Assembly: GCA_012932865.1 (NCBI GenBank)
Contig: SAXG01000014.1
Location: 518,740-582,739 of the forward strand
Source: Amylostereum areolatum
Lineage: Eukaryota > Basidiomycota > Agaricomycetes > Russulales > Stereaceae
Reading direction: 5' to 3'
Length of the DNA: 64,000 bases
This document shows, in pieces, positions 21,959 to 34,217 of the stretch. The translations under genes and the position numbers were made by a program. A model generated the notes under the pieces. The model was not told the DNA's origin. It saw only the letters and a list, made by a program, of their open reading frames with translations, and made no database searches. Within the stretch, counting starts at the first letter, position 1. The number at the start of each line of letters is the position of its first letter.

Positions 21959-24229
21959 GTTCGAAGCCAATTGTCGTCGCGTTGCCGCTGACATCAAGAA
22001 CAACGACCGGTGCACGTTCGACGTCATGTTGAAGGAATTTCTGCGTAGGGTCTCGTCAGCGCAGAGCAACGTCGAAGATGTCGACAACCTGATGAAGGAC
22101 GTTCTTCAAGCGATGTTGCCGATCTGTGGGGAGATACAAGGGCAGGTAATGGCATAGTAAGTCCTTTTTTGTCCCACGACAGGTTTGGCTTATTCTGATG
22201 GTCGGTGGCTTAGTTGCAATGATCAAGGGAATACGGATGAAAGAAAGAAGACGTTCGCCAACCTCGTGAATGGCGCGCTGGCAAGACTGGACATGCTCGA
22301 CGAAGACGCGCACATGTTTAGTCCGTACACCTTCCAAGAAGCAGAAACATCCCTCCTTGCGCACCTCAACGGTGTCGTGGTCGCGGACGGCTCGGATGAA
22401 GTCAAGTTCGTACAAACGCGGGCGCAGGAACGCGACAAGCCGGGGATTGTGCTCACGTCTGTGGCCGCTGCGTTGCGCATCTCTGGCAAGAATCCTGGGA
22501 CATGTCGGGAGGAGTACATGGCGTCGGGACCAGCTAATCAATATTTCCCCTGGCCGGACATTCTCGCCCCTTTCGAACTCAGGCGAACGGACAACGCGCT
22601 CGCGCCTCCGCCGGACACCTACACAGTCGATTGCGTGTCGAACGTTCCGCCCATCAAGGACGTTAAGGAGGACCTTCCTCGCCATGCAAGATCCAAGGTG
22701 CATAGCCAGATCAACAGTAAGTGCAGTATACTTGGTACCACTGATTCGCGACGTTGATACTGAGTCTGGTTATCTGTAGGCGACTCCGATTTGCCATCCT
22801 ACCACATCCCGGCGAGGAGGACTGCGCCCGCCGTCCAGGCGGCAGTGTACGGAGAGAAGAGGATGGGATCCACGCTGGCAGCTACGCATGCTATCTCGTT
22901 CTTGGTCGTCGGTCAGTCACATTCGAGCCTACTTACTAGGTGCCGTTTTTGACTGGTCGATTCCTAGATGACGTTCTATGGGTATGGTGGCATGACCGGC
23001 AGGGCGCCATCCAGACCAACGGGCTGAACCTTGTCCAAGACCTTCCGCGGTTTCTTGCTCTGCTCTTCGCCCTTCAACGGTTCGGCCTGGAGGACTGGGG
23101 ATTCCATCCCTCTCTGGATCCTTTGCCAATGCAACGGCACAAGGGGCATGCTCAGGAAGATGCCAACACACGGGAGACAACGATCATCCTGAACAATGGA
23201 GTCGAGGTCACAAACGACCTGGTGGGCAGACCTCATGGTGACGACCGTATTCGGGGGCGGCTCACAGAGGTGTACAATGTTTCCGAGGTACGAACGGCAA
23301 GTTCATCTTCGCCGCCGCCTTCAGCCAACAGAAGCTATGTGGCCAAAGTCTATTGGGCCGACGCGACGCGCGTCCCCGAACATACGGTCGTGGAGAGGGC
23401 GGAGCAAGAGGCGCACGATCTCGACGTCAAGGATCACATTCCGTATATGCTTGGATGGAGAGACGATGTCACCCTCGCGACGAATCATATTCGAGATGCT
23501 CTGTCCATTTCGTCGGCGTCTGCTCCGGCATCGCGGACGAAGCCTTCTCGAATCCTACGCATTATCGTCTTTGAGAAACTCGCAAAGGTGCAGATGCTCG
23601 ACGGGAAGGGCATGATGACTGTAATACTGCAATGTATCAGATGTAAGTCTAATCATCTCTCGCCCGCGCAGCTTCTGACGGTTTCTTCAGGCCATTATGC
23701 CCTCTGGCGCGCGGGCATTCACCACAATGATTTGAGCAAGAGCAATATCATGTACCGTATCATCGACGGCAAGACCTACGGCGTCGTCAACGACTGGGAT
23801 CTCGCCACCCTCGACGAATTCGGACACGACGGTTTCGAACCGGCCGGCACCATCCCCTACATGCCCTTCGACCTCCTAACGCGGCAATACTGGATGGAAT
23901 CGCCCGCCGGCGCGAAGCGGTTGTACCGCCACGACAACGAGTCGTTCGTGTGGGTCATGGCCCGGCTCGCCCTCACCTACGACGAAGGCGCGCGCATCGC
24001 GTGCAGGGACGTGGACGACTGGGACACGAGCGACTGGGATTGGTGCAAGGTGTGCAAATGGGACTTCGCGACGCGCGCCGCGCTGATCGCGTGTCCCTCG
24101 CCCTGGGAGCTCGAGTGGCTCGTCGCGCGGTACTTCGTGATCAGGATCCGCGACGAACGCCATTGGAGCGAGTCGCGCGGATGGAGGGCGATCCGCGCAG
24201 GCCTTTTGCGCCGCCCCCGCCGCCGGTAG
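21959..24229 (+). CDS. FunK1 fungal-type protein kinase A, frame-broken at C-terminus
   Basis: FunK1 (Pfam PF17667) kinases are expanded in mushroom fungi. Exons seen: 21959-22156, 22214-22716, 22780-22911, 22968-23642 and 23691-24229; a further 5' exon ending at 21873 is in frame but has no clear ATG, so the start is unresolved. The catalytic core has VAKVYWAD (VAIK-like lysine), HHNDLSKSNIM (HRD-like, with HND), NDWDLATLDE (DFG replaced by DWD) and YRHDNESFVWVM. The frame ends at 24229, but homologous sequence continues in another frame (EEIDQPEETYRLFWERLW, 24226-24300) and returns to the first frame after 24301-24307, reaching a stop at 24389-24391. So two compensating frame breaks truncate the usual tail of about 55 residues. 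Confidence 0.75.
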
Positions 24230-24391
24230 AGGAGATCGACCAACCGGAGGAAACTTACCGGTTGTTTTGGGAGAGACTGTGGTACCTTATCCACCTGGAG
24301 GGCTTTCGAAGGCGAGGGCGAGCTCGAGTATCTGGTCGAGGAGGTACCTGTCCAGTACCGTGCCGTTGCTGGAATAGAACGCGGTTCGTAG

Positions 24392-24719
24392 ACACATCCT
24401 CGAATGTGGGGACCCGATGGGTTCGCCCTGGGAGAGATCAAAACTAGCGCGTAATATTATTCAGACCACAACAGTAAACGACGATCTCGAATGACGACGG
24501 AACCCAGACCCGTACGTACGAGATCGCGTGAAGGGACATCGACAAAACGTCCATCTGGACAACATCCACACCGCGTCCAGAGAAGTCCCCGGAAGACGAC
24601 GGTAAACGAAACCGAACAGAGATAAGTACGAGGGGGCGAAAAACGGTGTGAAGGAGGTCAGGAAGAAGGACGGAGTGGAGGGGTAGAGAGAAGGGAGAGA
24701 GGGAGAGGGAGAGAGAACG
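24392..24719. other. Intergenic between convergent kinase A and eIF2A
   Basis: A 3'-3' gap with a purine-rich GGGAGAGA tract near 24680-24715. No gene is seen. Confidence 0.5.
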
Positions 24720-27213
24720 CTACGACGCCGAAAGCCCCTCCAACTCCTTCTTGATCTCCGCCTCGCTCTCGATCTTCTTCATCTGCGTCGCCTCGAGCCG
24801 CTCCCCGCGCTGCGCCTTCTCCTTCAGCTCTTCGATCGCCTTGAGCTACAAGGTGCCAAAACGCGGTTCGTCAGTCCACCGCCGCACGCACCCACAACGA
24901 CCACACGCCTGCCGTACCTTCTTGTTCAGGTTCCTGACCTTCTTCGCGACGGGGTCCAGCGGATTCACGTCCAGCACCGGCGTCAGCGGCGGAGGCTCCA
25001 GCACGACCTGCGGCGGCGCGTGCCCATTCCCGTTCTCGTTCCGCTTCCCGTTCGCGCTCGCGTTCCCGTTCGTCTGCACCTCGAGCCCCGCCCCGCCCTC
25101 CCTCCTCTCCCTGGGCTCCCTGGGCTCCTTGGCCTCCTTGTTCGGCTTGCGCTTCCTCGCCTTCCCTCCCCGGTCGGGATCGGGCCCAGGCGACGGCGAC
25201 GTCGGCGCGCCGGGGACGTACCGCCGCCCGTTCGTGTGCGGGGCGGGGCTGCGTCCTTGGCGGGTGGGCGTCGCGGCGCCGCTGCCGCCGGGCGAGCGCC
25301 CGGGGGACGGTCCTCCCTCCTCGCGCGAGTACACGACCGACGCGAGCTGTCCGCGCGCGCCGGGCGGCCTGTATGCGCCCGCGGGCTTCGACGCCGCGGG
25401 CTTCAACGAGGCCGCGAGGGCCTGGGCACTCGCGCTGGGCGCGGGCGCGGGCGGGATGGCCGCCGGGAAGGCGGGGACGGAGTCGACGAGCGCGGGCCTC
25501 CACCCGGCCTGGTAGAGCTCGTCGCAGGTCTGGACGTGCATGAGCTGGCCGAGGATAGTACCAGACCTTGATGCCGTTGTCGACGCGGAGGCGCGGGCTG
25601 AGCGTCGCGGTGAGGATGAACTTGCCGTCGGGCGACCACTCGCAGTAGGACGTGTTCGAGGCGTCGATCGTCGTGAACTTCTGCAGGCTCCGCCGGTCGT
25701 AGAGGTCGATCTTGCCCGCGAGGTTCCCGAACCCGCCGAGGAGGATCAGCCGCGATTGCGGGTTGAACGAGATGAAGTTGCTGAAGGACGTGCCGAAGTC
25801 GTGCAGCGAGCGCACGCGCTGGTCGAAGAGCATGGCCTTCGCCGGCATGTCTGAGATACGACGGTTCGATCAGACCGAGAACGCGCTTTCTAGACGCGAG
25901 CGCACTTACAGCCGTAAACGACACCGAACTCCTTCGAATTGGGACTCCACGCGAAATCGTGGATGGGGCCTTCTTTGTCGAGGGCCACCCGACAGTCAAA
26001 GTTGCCCGCCGCGCTGAGGAGGTAGAGCCCGGTGGCCCCGTAGTAGCTTTTGTTGGTTGCGTCCACGTCCGTTTGGGTGAGGACGAGGACCTGGGTGCCG
26101 AGCGTGTTCCACTTGATCTGGGATTTCTCCGCCTTGAAGAACGTCTTCTGGCACGTCGGCGGCGCGCTGAGGCTCAAAAGCGAGTAAATTTTGACGTGCG
26201 CTGGCTGGCCCTTCTTCTCCGGGATGAACACAGCCACGGAGGGGTTCAGGCCGGGACTGAGCGTGACCGAGGACGCGCCGTCCACGCGCAGGCGGTCCAC
26301 GGTGCCCTTCGTCCAGTCCGCGGGGTTGTAGACGTGAATTTCGGGTCCGACCAAGCGGATGGCATGCGACTCGTGGATGGTGTACTGAAGGTCCCACCCT
26401 TCGAGGGCCTTTTGAGTGAACGCGATGAGCTCTTCTCCGGTCGAGACGGAGAAGACGCGCAAGTTCCTGTGCTGGGCGCCGTCCTCGAGCTTCGCGTGGC
26501 GCTCCCAGGTGGAGAGGTAGGTGCCGCGGGGCGAAAAGTTGAGCTCGACGATGTTGGGGAGCGGGAGTTCGTGGAGCATCTCCGCGCTCTCGGCCTGGAA
26601 GATCTGCACGCTGCGAAGGAGCGCGGTCAGAAGCGCGGTCCGATCGATAAGACATGGAGAACACGCACCTGGACGGCAGTGCAACCGCGAACAACCTTCC
26701 GTCCGGACTGTACTGGTATATGCGGGCAGCGACGGACGGGGCTTGGAATCCTTCTATAGGCTCGTATTCGGGAGATCCGCCAACGAGCCCCATGGACTTT
26801 TGTGCACGGACTAGAGGTGTTCAACATTAGTGGCAGGTATTAAGACGGGGTACGGGAGGAGGAGGGAAGACGGGTTTCGGCTCTGAGGGCTACGGTAAAA
26901 TGGCATAGCTCGATGAAGAGCGAAATTCCGAGCTACAACGGGAAGTTGATGGCCAAAAGACCGCGCCAGGCGAGTAGGCCGGCTCCCCAACAAGCAGACG
27001 GAAGATGCTGTCAGCGTGAAAGTCTGCCGTCCACGCAAATGACCATGCAACCACGCCTTTGTACGCTTTAATGGCATCCCGGACCTCTCAGCCAGTCGTT
27101 CCGCATCGCACCGCGCACAGACCATGTCCCCACATCTCCGGAGGGGACAAGGCCGCTGTTTTAGATCGTGGATGTCACGCACAGGCATACTGTTGAGAAG
27201 CGGGGGCGGCCAT
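24720..27213 (-). CDS. eIF2A: Eukaryotic translation initiation factor 2A
   Basis: WD-repeat (beta-propeller) factor that delivers initiator tRNA independently of eIF2 in some contexts. Five exons: 27183-27213, 26669-26810, 25910-26610, 24918-25850 and 24720-24845. The first exon, MAAPASQQYA, joins FRAQKSMGLVGGSPEYEP across a 372-base intron. Family blocks follow: VELNFSPRGTYLSTWERHAK, KWNTLGTQVLVLTQTDVD, YGATGLYLL, EFGVVYGYMPAKAMLFD and YCEWSPDGKFILTATLSPRL. The tail ends KKVRNLNKKLKAIEELKEKA, the usual C-terminal coiled region. At 25553-25554 there is one base too many (TACTATCC): the frame before it (GIKVWYY) and after it (QLMHVQTCDEL) are both conserved. Removing one base gives 644 codons. 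The linker is unusually proline/glycine rich. Confidence 0.88.
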
Positions 27214-28161
27214 GGTGAGCTTGAAGCGGACGGTTTGGACGAGAGGATAGAAAGATCGTGAAGCAAGCTAATGCTTCACTCGAAGATCGAGCCCGGGCGA
27301 AGGGAGAAGGAAAGGAGGTGAACCCGAAGCGCTTCACCTCGAATTTTGGCTACGGGCCACGCTTACGTCAGCGTAGCGTTCAATCGCCGATTCACGCTTC
27401 AATTGCTTTCGCCTTTGTCCCCATGCGCCGCCCAACTTCGCAAAAGCCACTTTCTCTGCCCGTTCATGTGCTCAAGTGCTCAACCCTGGACCGCAGCCAT
27501 AGACATCTCAGGGAAGATGTGCTCCGATACTATGTGGCTAGCTAGGTCTACTACTTACTTTTAGTGGCATCAACCTCGAACGTTCAACCTCCCTAGGAGT
27601 CTCACCGGCAGGTGCATCCGTGCTTATGTGGCTTTGCGATCCGTGGAATCAAAGAAGATCTCAGCCGTCGTCCGCAAGATTTGGCCTTCCGCCTTCTCTC
27701 ACCGCCTTAGACCGTCTCCGTCCCATTTCTGGCTGCTTCGTAGCGCTCAAACTCAAATCTTGAGTTCAACGAACCTGTTCTGTGGGCAGTTCATTTCGCA
27801 GGATGCCATGAGCCACGCACGCGCGTGCCCTTCGTCGATGTACTTATGCGCGTTGCGAGCGACCATCGACTCGCGGACCTTCAAGGTGAGCCCTTTACAT
27901 GGGATCCTCTCCCGTTCCCGACCGTTTGTGCCATCGCTAACATCCCTACAGGCTTCATCCGTCCTCGGTCTCGTTCTAGGCTCTCTCCGAAACCCGGGGC
28001 GCGACGGTCGCCGCCATCTGTAGCGCATCGTTCGAGGCGGAGTGACCCCCGCGGGATGAACCAGTCGAAACAGTATGCACACAGTAGGCTGTACGGGACA
28101 GCACTCGATGTACGCCGAGAAATACAGTGCTTAATGATAAAGTATACGCGAGACATCGCCG
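27214..28161. other. eIF2A upstream region, no gene seen
   Basis: About 950 bases between the eIF2A start codon and the 3' end of the IPK gene. Open frames on the plus strand around 27628-28250 have no recognisable product or splice structure. Confidence 0.45.
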
Positions 28162-29310
28162 TCACCCTTCGGAGGACGCCGCCACGGCCTTTTTCACCTG
28201 TTCTATCCGCCCCTCGAGCAACTGCAAGAACGTCTCGATGCCCTTGAGCACGCCCTCGTCCGGGCCCTCGCCGGGCTTGAGCCGCGTATGCGCAAAGTCG
28301 ATGAGCTTCACGACAAAAGGCGGGCCCGGCTTCTTCTCGCCGCCCTCCCCCTCCTCCTCCCCTTCCTCCTCATCGTCCTCCTCTCCTTCTTCGCCCCCAG
28401 CGTGCTCCTCGAGCCACCTGAGCCCCCCCTCGGCCCTCGCCCAGTCCGCCTCGTACAAAACGAGCAGACTCCCCCCGACCATGCGCAGCTCGACCCCGCT
28501 CAGCGCGTCGCTGATGTCCTCGATCTCGTCCTTGATCGCGGCGAGGATCGGGAGGAGGAGGCGGGCGGGAAGACCGCGGTTGGGCGCGTCCGCAGAGAGC
28601 GGGGCGGGGGCGGGAGCGACGGGGAAGAAACGCGCGACGCCGTCGGGGAGGTCGGCCGCTGCGATGGTCTTGCCGTACGATTTGGGCGTGGTCACCGGCT
28701 GCGCCGTCGTATTATCGTACACCTACACGCCCACACCCCCCCGAACCCATCTATCAACATTCGAAAGTCGCGACGGAGAGAAGGGAGGGCGAGGAGCGGT
28801 ACCTGGAACCCCGTGAGCCGTATCCCGGTCTCGAACGACGTCGTCTCGCGCGCCGTCTTCTCCATCCGCGCGCGCTTCTCGTCCGACGCGTCCTCGTCGT
28901 GCAGCACCGTGCCGAGCTTGACGTCTAGAATGTTGGGCTTGAGGAACGGGTGGGAGAGGTTCTCCAGCACCAGGCTCTGTGCACTGCCATCAGCCTCGCC
29001 CGCCCGTGCATCCCTCCCTCCCACCCACGCATGCACATAAGAGAAGGGACGTATCTTTATCATCGGGCGCCGCGACGACCTCGCCCTCGGGCGTCTTGTG
29101 TCCCTCGAGCTTGAGCGTGCCGAGGAACTTGGGGATGTACGGCTGGAGCACGTCGAGGTCGGGCGCGGTCGCGACCGACTGGTAGAACTGGTGCTCGAGC
29201 GGGAGCGCGGGCTTGATGAGCAGCGAGCCGTCCTCGGTCGTTTGCACGCCGGCGTGTCCGCCGACTTGGTTCGCGAGCGCGACGGTGGGTGGGGAGGCGG
29301 GGGAGGCCAT
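28162..29310 (-). CDS. Inositol polyphosphate (multi)kinase
   Basis: Kinase of the IPK/Arg82 family that phosphorylates inositol phosphates. Exons 29051-29310, 28803-28983 and 28162-28722 give 333 residues. The signature PNILDVKLGT (PxxxDxKxG substrate/ATP site) is near residue 105, followed by RMEKTARETTSFETGIRLTG (SSFE-type motif), GFQVYDN, and the C-terminal KLIDFAH metal-binding motif near 290 with GPDEGVLKGIETFLQLLEG. A stretch of about 20 glutamates/aspartates (around 255-277) precedes the IDFAH block, as in several fungal homologues. The first donor (GTCCCT at 29050) is non-consensus, but it is the one that preserves frame into LVLENL. IPMK, IP6K and IP3K cannot be separated here with certainty. 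Confidence 0.85.
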
Positions 29311-29630
29311 CGTCTGGGGGGAGATGGAAGGTGGAAGAGGAAACGGTGGAGGGTCTTGGCGATCATGTAGACGGTGTAGTTGGCTGATAGTACCCTGCAC
29401 TAGCGCCCTTATCTAATGTCCTTGCGGGTTGACTACCTTTGGCTTGAAAGGATCGTATCGATATTCGTATCCACGCGCGTAATACTTTGCTAATTACTGT
29501 ACAAGTCGTGTGTCCAACTGCTACGTCTCATTACCGTCCCAACGGTCTTCCTAGCCTCTACTGCAAGAGCAACGATCCAATAGACAAAATCGAGTTACGA
29601 GAAAGAATACAATACGATTAAAAAAAACAC

Positions 29631-29656
29631 CCGTCCGTCCGTCCGTCCGTCCGTCC
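29631..29656. repeat. (CCGT)n tetranucleotide microsatellite
   Basis: Six tandem CCGT units and a CC remainder, just beyond the 3' end of the GH5 gene, within the 350-base gap to the IPK start codon (29311-29676), where no gene is seen. Confidence 0.9.
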
Positions 29657-29676
29657 ACCGAACAAAAAGCAACCCC

Positions 29677-32484
29677 TCACATGATGCAGCACCCCCCGCT
29701 CTCGCCCCCACACACCTTCTCCCAAACCCCCTCCTTCTCCCTCTCCTCCCGCGTCCATATCCTCCCGCCCCTCCGCGCGACCCACATCGTGACCTCCTTC
29801 GCCGGCTCGCCCTCGGTCGGCACCGAATACCACCACCGCAGCGTCGTGCCCTCCAGCGCCCAGCGCCCGTCCGACACATGCACCTCCACCGCCAGCGGCT
29901 GCGACATCGGCGGCTCGCTCTCGACCTCCGTGTCCGAGCTCGACCCCGAGTTGCGCGGCGGCGGCGGGTACGGCGCCACCGCGGGCGGGACCGCGTGGCC
30001 ATCGAGCGTCTCGCTCGAGCTCGACGCCCGCGTGCGCGCGGACGGGTCCTCCGCGTGCGCCGACTGGGCGAGCAGACCGCCGACGGCGCGGTCCGAGGCG
30101 TAGTGCACGACCGGGAGGAACACCTCCGTCGCGAGCGCGCGGTGCTTCTCCTGCTCCTCGGCCGAGGAGGCGATCGAAGACGGCGTGGGCGGGCGCGTGG
30201 CGGGCGCGACCGGCGCATCCTCCGCGCGCACGCGCACGGTGAGCTTGAACTCCGTCCTCCCGATGTCGAACTGGATGTCGATCGGCACGCCGACGACCGC
30301 GACGGGGTACGGCCTGCTGAACGCCTTGGCCGCGCGCGCGCCGTCCGTCAGGAAATCGTACGCGCTCTCCCACCGCACCGACGACTGGATCTCCCGCCGC
30401 GCCGGGTCCTCGTTCAGGATCGCGGCCGCGACCGGGAGCGTCGCGAGTGAGAGTTGCGAGGGCGGCATCGCGAACGTGCTGCGCGAGCGCCCCACTTTGC
30501 CGTTGAGCAGCATCGCCGACGACTTGTCCGCGAGGTTGCCGTGGTAGAGGTCCCGTCCGTCGCGCGGCCGGAGGTCGTCGACGCTCCACACGCTCAGATC
30601 TTCCATGTTCCAGCCGTCGCCCCACTGGTGCAAGTTATCCGGGCAGTACGTCCAAAGGGTATAGTGCAGCGCGTTCGGTCCGTCCGCAGCGTTCAGGCTG
30701 GCGTCCAACGCACGCTCCTGATTAGTGTAGTCGCCCTTGTGCTTGCCGTGGTCCGTGTGGCCGTACGCCGCGCGGGAGTCCATGTCGTAGGGAATACCGA
30801 TCTCGCCGATGATGGTCGGGTACGGGCCAAGGATGACAGCGTCCTCCTTGAGTATCCCAAGCTGTTCCTGGATCGACTTGCGTATCGCGCGTTCGCCAAT
30901 CTTCACGGCTTGCAGCATCGTCTTGTACTTGCCGCGCAGCAGGCCGAGAGCGTCGGCGTTGAACCAATTCCAATGGCGCGATACGAGCGTCAGCCCGTCG
31001 TAGTAATGCGTCGAATAACAGCATCGGCCGCCGAGGTCCTCCTCGTCGAGGGGTGGAGGCTGGGCGAAGACGGGCGGGGCAACGAAATGGATGGCCTCGG
31101 GATGCGCCACCCGTATGCGACGCGCATAATCCTGCCAGTGTGGCCGCCAGTGATCGGCGATGAACGCGACGTCCCGAAGGGCGTTGTTGTCGTCAGGATC
31201 AGGGAGGGCTTTGAAATAGTCGGGACGCATGACGTAGCCCGTCTCGATGTCCCACACGCCATGCAACGACCATATGCACTTGCCGAGCTCCCAACACGGA
31301 TCGCGGGTCCAGCCGTACACAGGATGTTTGCCACCGGGTTCGGTAGATGGGTCCGACCATATTGTGAGGCCTTGCGGGTCAACCGTCACGGACCCGTCTC
31401 GATGGGGACCAAACGTGCCAAACGCCCAGTTCTCGACCGTTTGCGCCTGCCCCATGCCTAGCCGCAACGACTGGGCGGGGGTGGGGGTGGGGCCCTTTTT
31501 GAGCACCGAACCCTGCTCGGTTGGGAGGACGTTGAGGTCAGGGTAACCTGCGAAGCCCTCTGACGGCTCGTTCATGCTGTCCCAGCCAATGATGCACTCG
31601 TCCAGGAGCTCCGGGGCGGTGGCGGTGATTCTGTCGGCGAGCTGGCCAAAGGCCTCGATGTAGTGGGATTGGAGGTAATCTTGGATATTTTGGTCGTCGA
31701 TGACGCATTTGGGCGCGAAGTCGCGGCCGGAGAAGAAGAGGGTGAAAACGGTCTGGGTGGCGAGGCGGCCGTAATTGGTGGACCATGTCATGGCGGGAAC
31801 GGAGGCGGGGTCGGGTTCATGGGCGAGGGGGTATTCGCAGTGGACGACGGCGGACTGGGTGGCCGTGAAGTTTCGGGGATTGATGCCGCACGCGGGCAGC
31901 GTCCAGTAGGGTGCGCCTGAGCCGCCGGAGAAGCGCGACCACTGAAAGCCATGAGGCCGAGGCAATACATACGCATGGGGGTGAGACTTACGACGTCTTG
32001 GTGGGGGTCCATGTAAACCTTGAAGCCAATACTCGTGACATTTACGGAGAACGCGGATGGTGTAGTCCATGAACTCGTAGTCGTATTTTCCCCTGCAATG
32101 CCACAGATCAGTGACCGGGGTGGGGGGGGGAAAGAACGACAAGACTCACGGGCCCTCGTGTTCGAGTGCCTCCCAGGTTACGGGGTATCGAATGACGTTG
32201 AAGCCCCAACCGCGCAGACGCGCGAGGTGGACGTCCGCCGATCCATCGTCGACGTTCAACGGACGACCGATGAAACCCTTCCCGCCAGACTCTGCGTCTT
32301 CCCAGAAGCCGTTGAGAATGTAAGAGGGTTCGCCGACGGGGGCCTTGGAGGAGCCGGAGAGGTTGACGCCGCGAAAGAGGACGGTGCGGCCGGTGGAGTC
32401 GACGAAGTTGCCATCGAGGGTGTGGATGAAGTTGGGCGATGTTGGTTTACCGGTTGCGGGCGATAAGTGGGGTATCCTGGGCAT
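29677..32484 (-). CDS. GH5 subfamily 12-like sterol/lipid beta-glucosidase with C-terminal CaaX
   Basis: Closest in pattern to fungal ergosteryl-beta-glucosidase (EGCrP2/Egh1), which removes glucose from steryl glucosides inside the cell. Exons 32150-32484, 31992-32092 and 29677-31941 encode about 899 residues. Blocks: [81 protein letters not shown] (acid/base glutamate about 272) and YPTIIGEIGIPYDMD (nucleophile about 527). No signal peptide is seen. A low-complexity segment precedes a C-terminal beta-rich domain, and the chain ends CCIM, which fits a CaaX prenylation box. One extra T at 32028-32029 shifts the frame between KCHEY and GFKVY; both sides are conserved. Confidence 0.85.
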
Positions 32485-33370
32485 GGTGGGGGTCGGAAGG
32501 AAGGAGGAGAGAAGGAACAAGGGACGGCTCGAACGTCGACGAAGAGTGGGACCACTACTTGTCTCCCTTACCTAATCTCTCTTATTCATTTTTAGCCGCC
32601 GAAACAAACTCAACCTTCAACAACAAACGCCGCAGGGACAAAAGGGTCCGCAACGGCCCCGAGCCTACCAATCATCATACAAAGGCCCAACGCGTAAAAA
32701 TACAAAATGCGATGCTACTACCGATAAGCTGGGCAGGCGATGGCGGAGGAGATGGTCATGAGTGGCCCATCGCCTGCGACCACCAGATGTCGATATTCAA
32801 TGGGCAGGACGCCCTCATGCTGGGCTCGCGCGGTTGTTGCATGATGGCGTAGACGGTGGGTCGGCAGGATGGAAATGGAACAAACACGGTACCATTTGGG
32901 TCTCCTCGGCTGCGACGTCCAGATAAGTCACAGAAGCACAAGTCGACGAAGATGTATAATATACTCTACACCTGATCCTGTGACGATACAAAAGCTCCCG
33001 TCTCGGGCGCAAGACGAGGCACCAAATATCTTGGTACAGGCTGGTACAGAGGTCGCGTGAACGCGCAGGGGTAGGTTGAGCCCCCAGAAATTCGCAAGAA
33101 GCTGTGGGGTAACACCTCCAGTCCGCGCGACGGTGGCTTGGGCATGCTTGGATGAAAACTCCGCTCCATGGCACAAGCTGCGCACAGAGGGGATGTGCAT
33201 GATCTTATCTCTGCGGGGGCTCATCGTCAATGCTCATCAGCGTCGACGATGAAGAAATGCAGTGTCCACAGCGTGTCGCCTGCGAACACCAGATCGACAT
33301 CTATAGAAGAGAAGGGATATGATATTGCGTGATCGAGGATATACTTGGTACATCCGTGATCATGCCTACG
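32485..33370. other. Intergenic, no gene seen
   Basis: Upstream region of the GH5 gene and downstream region of the OPA3-like gene. Only short unsupported frames are present. Confidence 0.5.
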
Positions 33371-34217
33371 CTACGGCGCGTGTCCGGAGTCGCTCGGAGG
33401 GTCCGACGATGGGGGTGGACTGGAGGACGACGCAGCTGTCGGTGATGGGGTGTGTATCCGCGGCACCTGCAACGGCGTATCCTGCGTGTCCATCCACCCG
33501 CCTCGTATCCCGATATCCACCACGCGTTCCAGGATGCGGGTCAGCTCTTCGTTCCTACAAGTACACATCCCGTTTCCATAAGCACCCCAGCCCACGGTTC
33601 GCGCACGCGATAAAACGTACCTCGTCTGCTCCTCCTGCGAACGCTCCTCCTGCACCGTCTCCCATTTCCCTAACCTCTCCCCCAGTTCCCGCACCTGCGC
33701 CTGCAGGTCCTCGAGCGCGTCGTCCACGTCGTCCCGCCGTTTCGACTGATTCCGTGACGAACGCCATGTCTCGCCTATGATTAGTGCCGCTGCGACGCTG
33801 AAGAGAAAGCCCTCCGCGATGAAGTTCGCGCCGTTGTCTATGGCGCTGGCCGAGCGGTCAGCCCTTCTGACACCAGAGGGTAGGGACGGAAGAAGCGCAC
33901 CGAGCTTCGGAGAGGGGTCGTAAGTGTTTTGCGGGTTCTCCGAGGAGGTTCGTGCGGAGGTTCGCCTCGGTCCTGTACATCGTCTGCGCCAGCGACACGC
34001 ACACCTTCCGGAAACGGTCATGCCTGCACCGCCCCAGGTCAACGGTGTCTCGAAAACGGGTATACCGCCACGTACTCCTTGGCTTGAATCTTTATTCGAT
34101 TGCTTATGGGCTTCGCTAGGGTCTCACGGACGCCTGGGGGTTGGACGGTGAGCGGTGCGGGTGGTACACGAAGGGACTTACTCGGATGACGAGCGTTGCA
34201 ATCTTCGTGGTCGCCAT
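33371..34217 (-). CDS. OPA3-like mitochondrial/peroxisomal protein
   Basis: Homologue of the optic-atrophy-3 family, small proteins of mitochondria whose molecular role is unsettled. Five exons: 34182-34217, 34076-34122, 33901-34023, 33621-33845 and 33371-33554, 204 residues in total. The N-terminus MATTKIATLVIRTLAKPIS matches the conserved OPA3 start. Then QAKEHDRFRKVCVSLAQTM, TNLLGEPAKHLRPLSEARAI and the hydrophobic NGANFIAEGFLFSVAAALII (probable membrane segment) follow. A charged coiled coil (DDVDDALEDLQAQVRELGER) and a serine/proline-rich tail close the protein. The donor GTACGT at 34075 restores the KEHDRF junction. Confidence 0.88.

Noticed and set aside
21951..21970. GGTTCGAAGCC resembling a tRNA B box
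   Set aside because: No A box or cloverleaf surrounds it; the position is the acceptor and exon start of FunK1 kinase A.
26811..27182. Possible snoRNA in the long first intron of eIF2A
   Set aside because: I found no properly spaced C/D boxes and no H/ACA hairpin-hinge arrangement.
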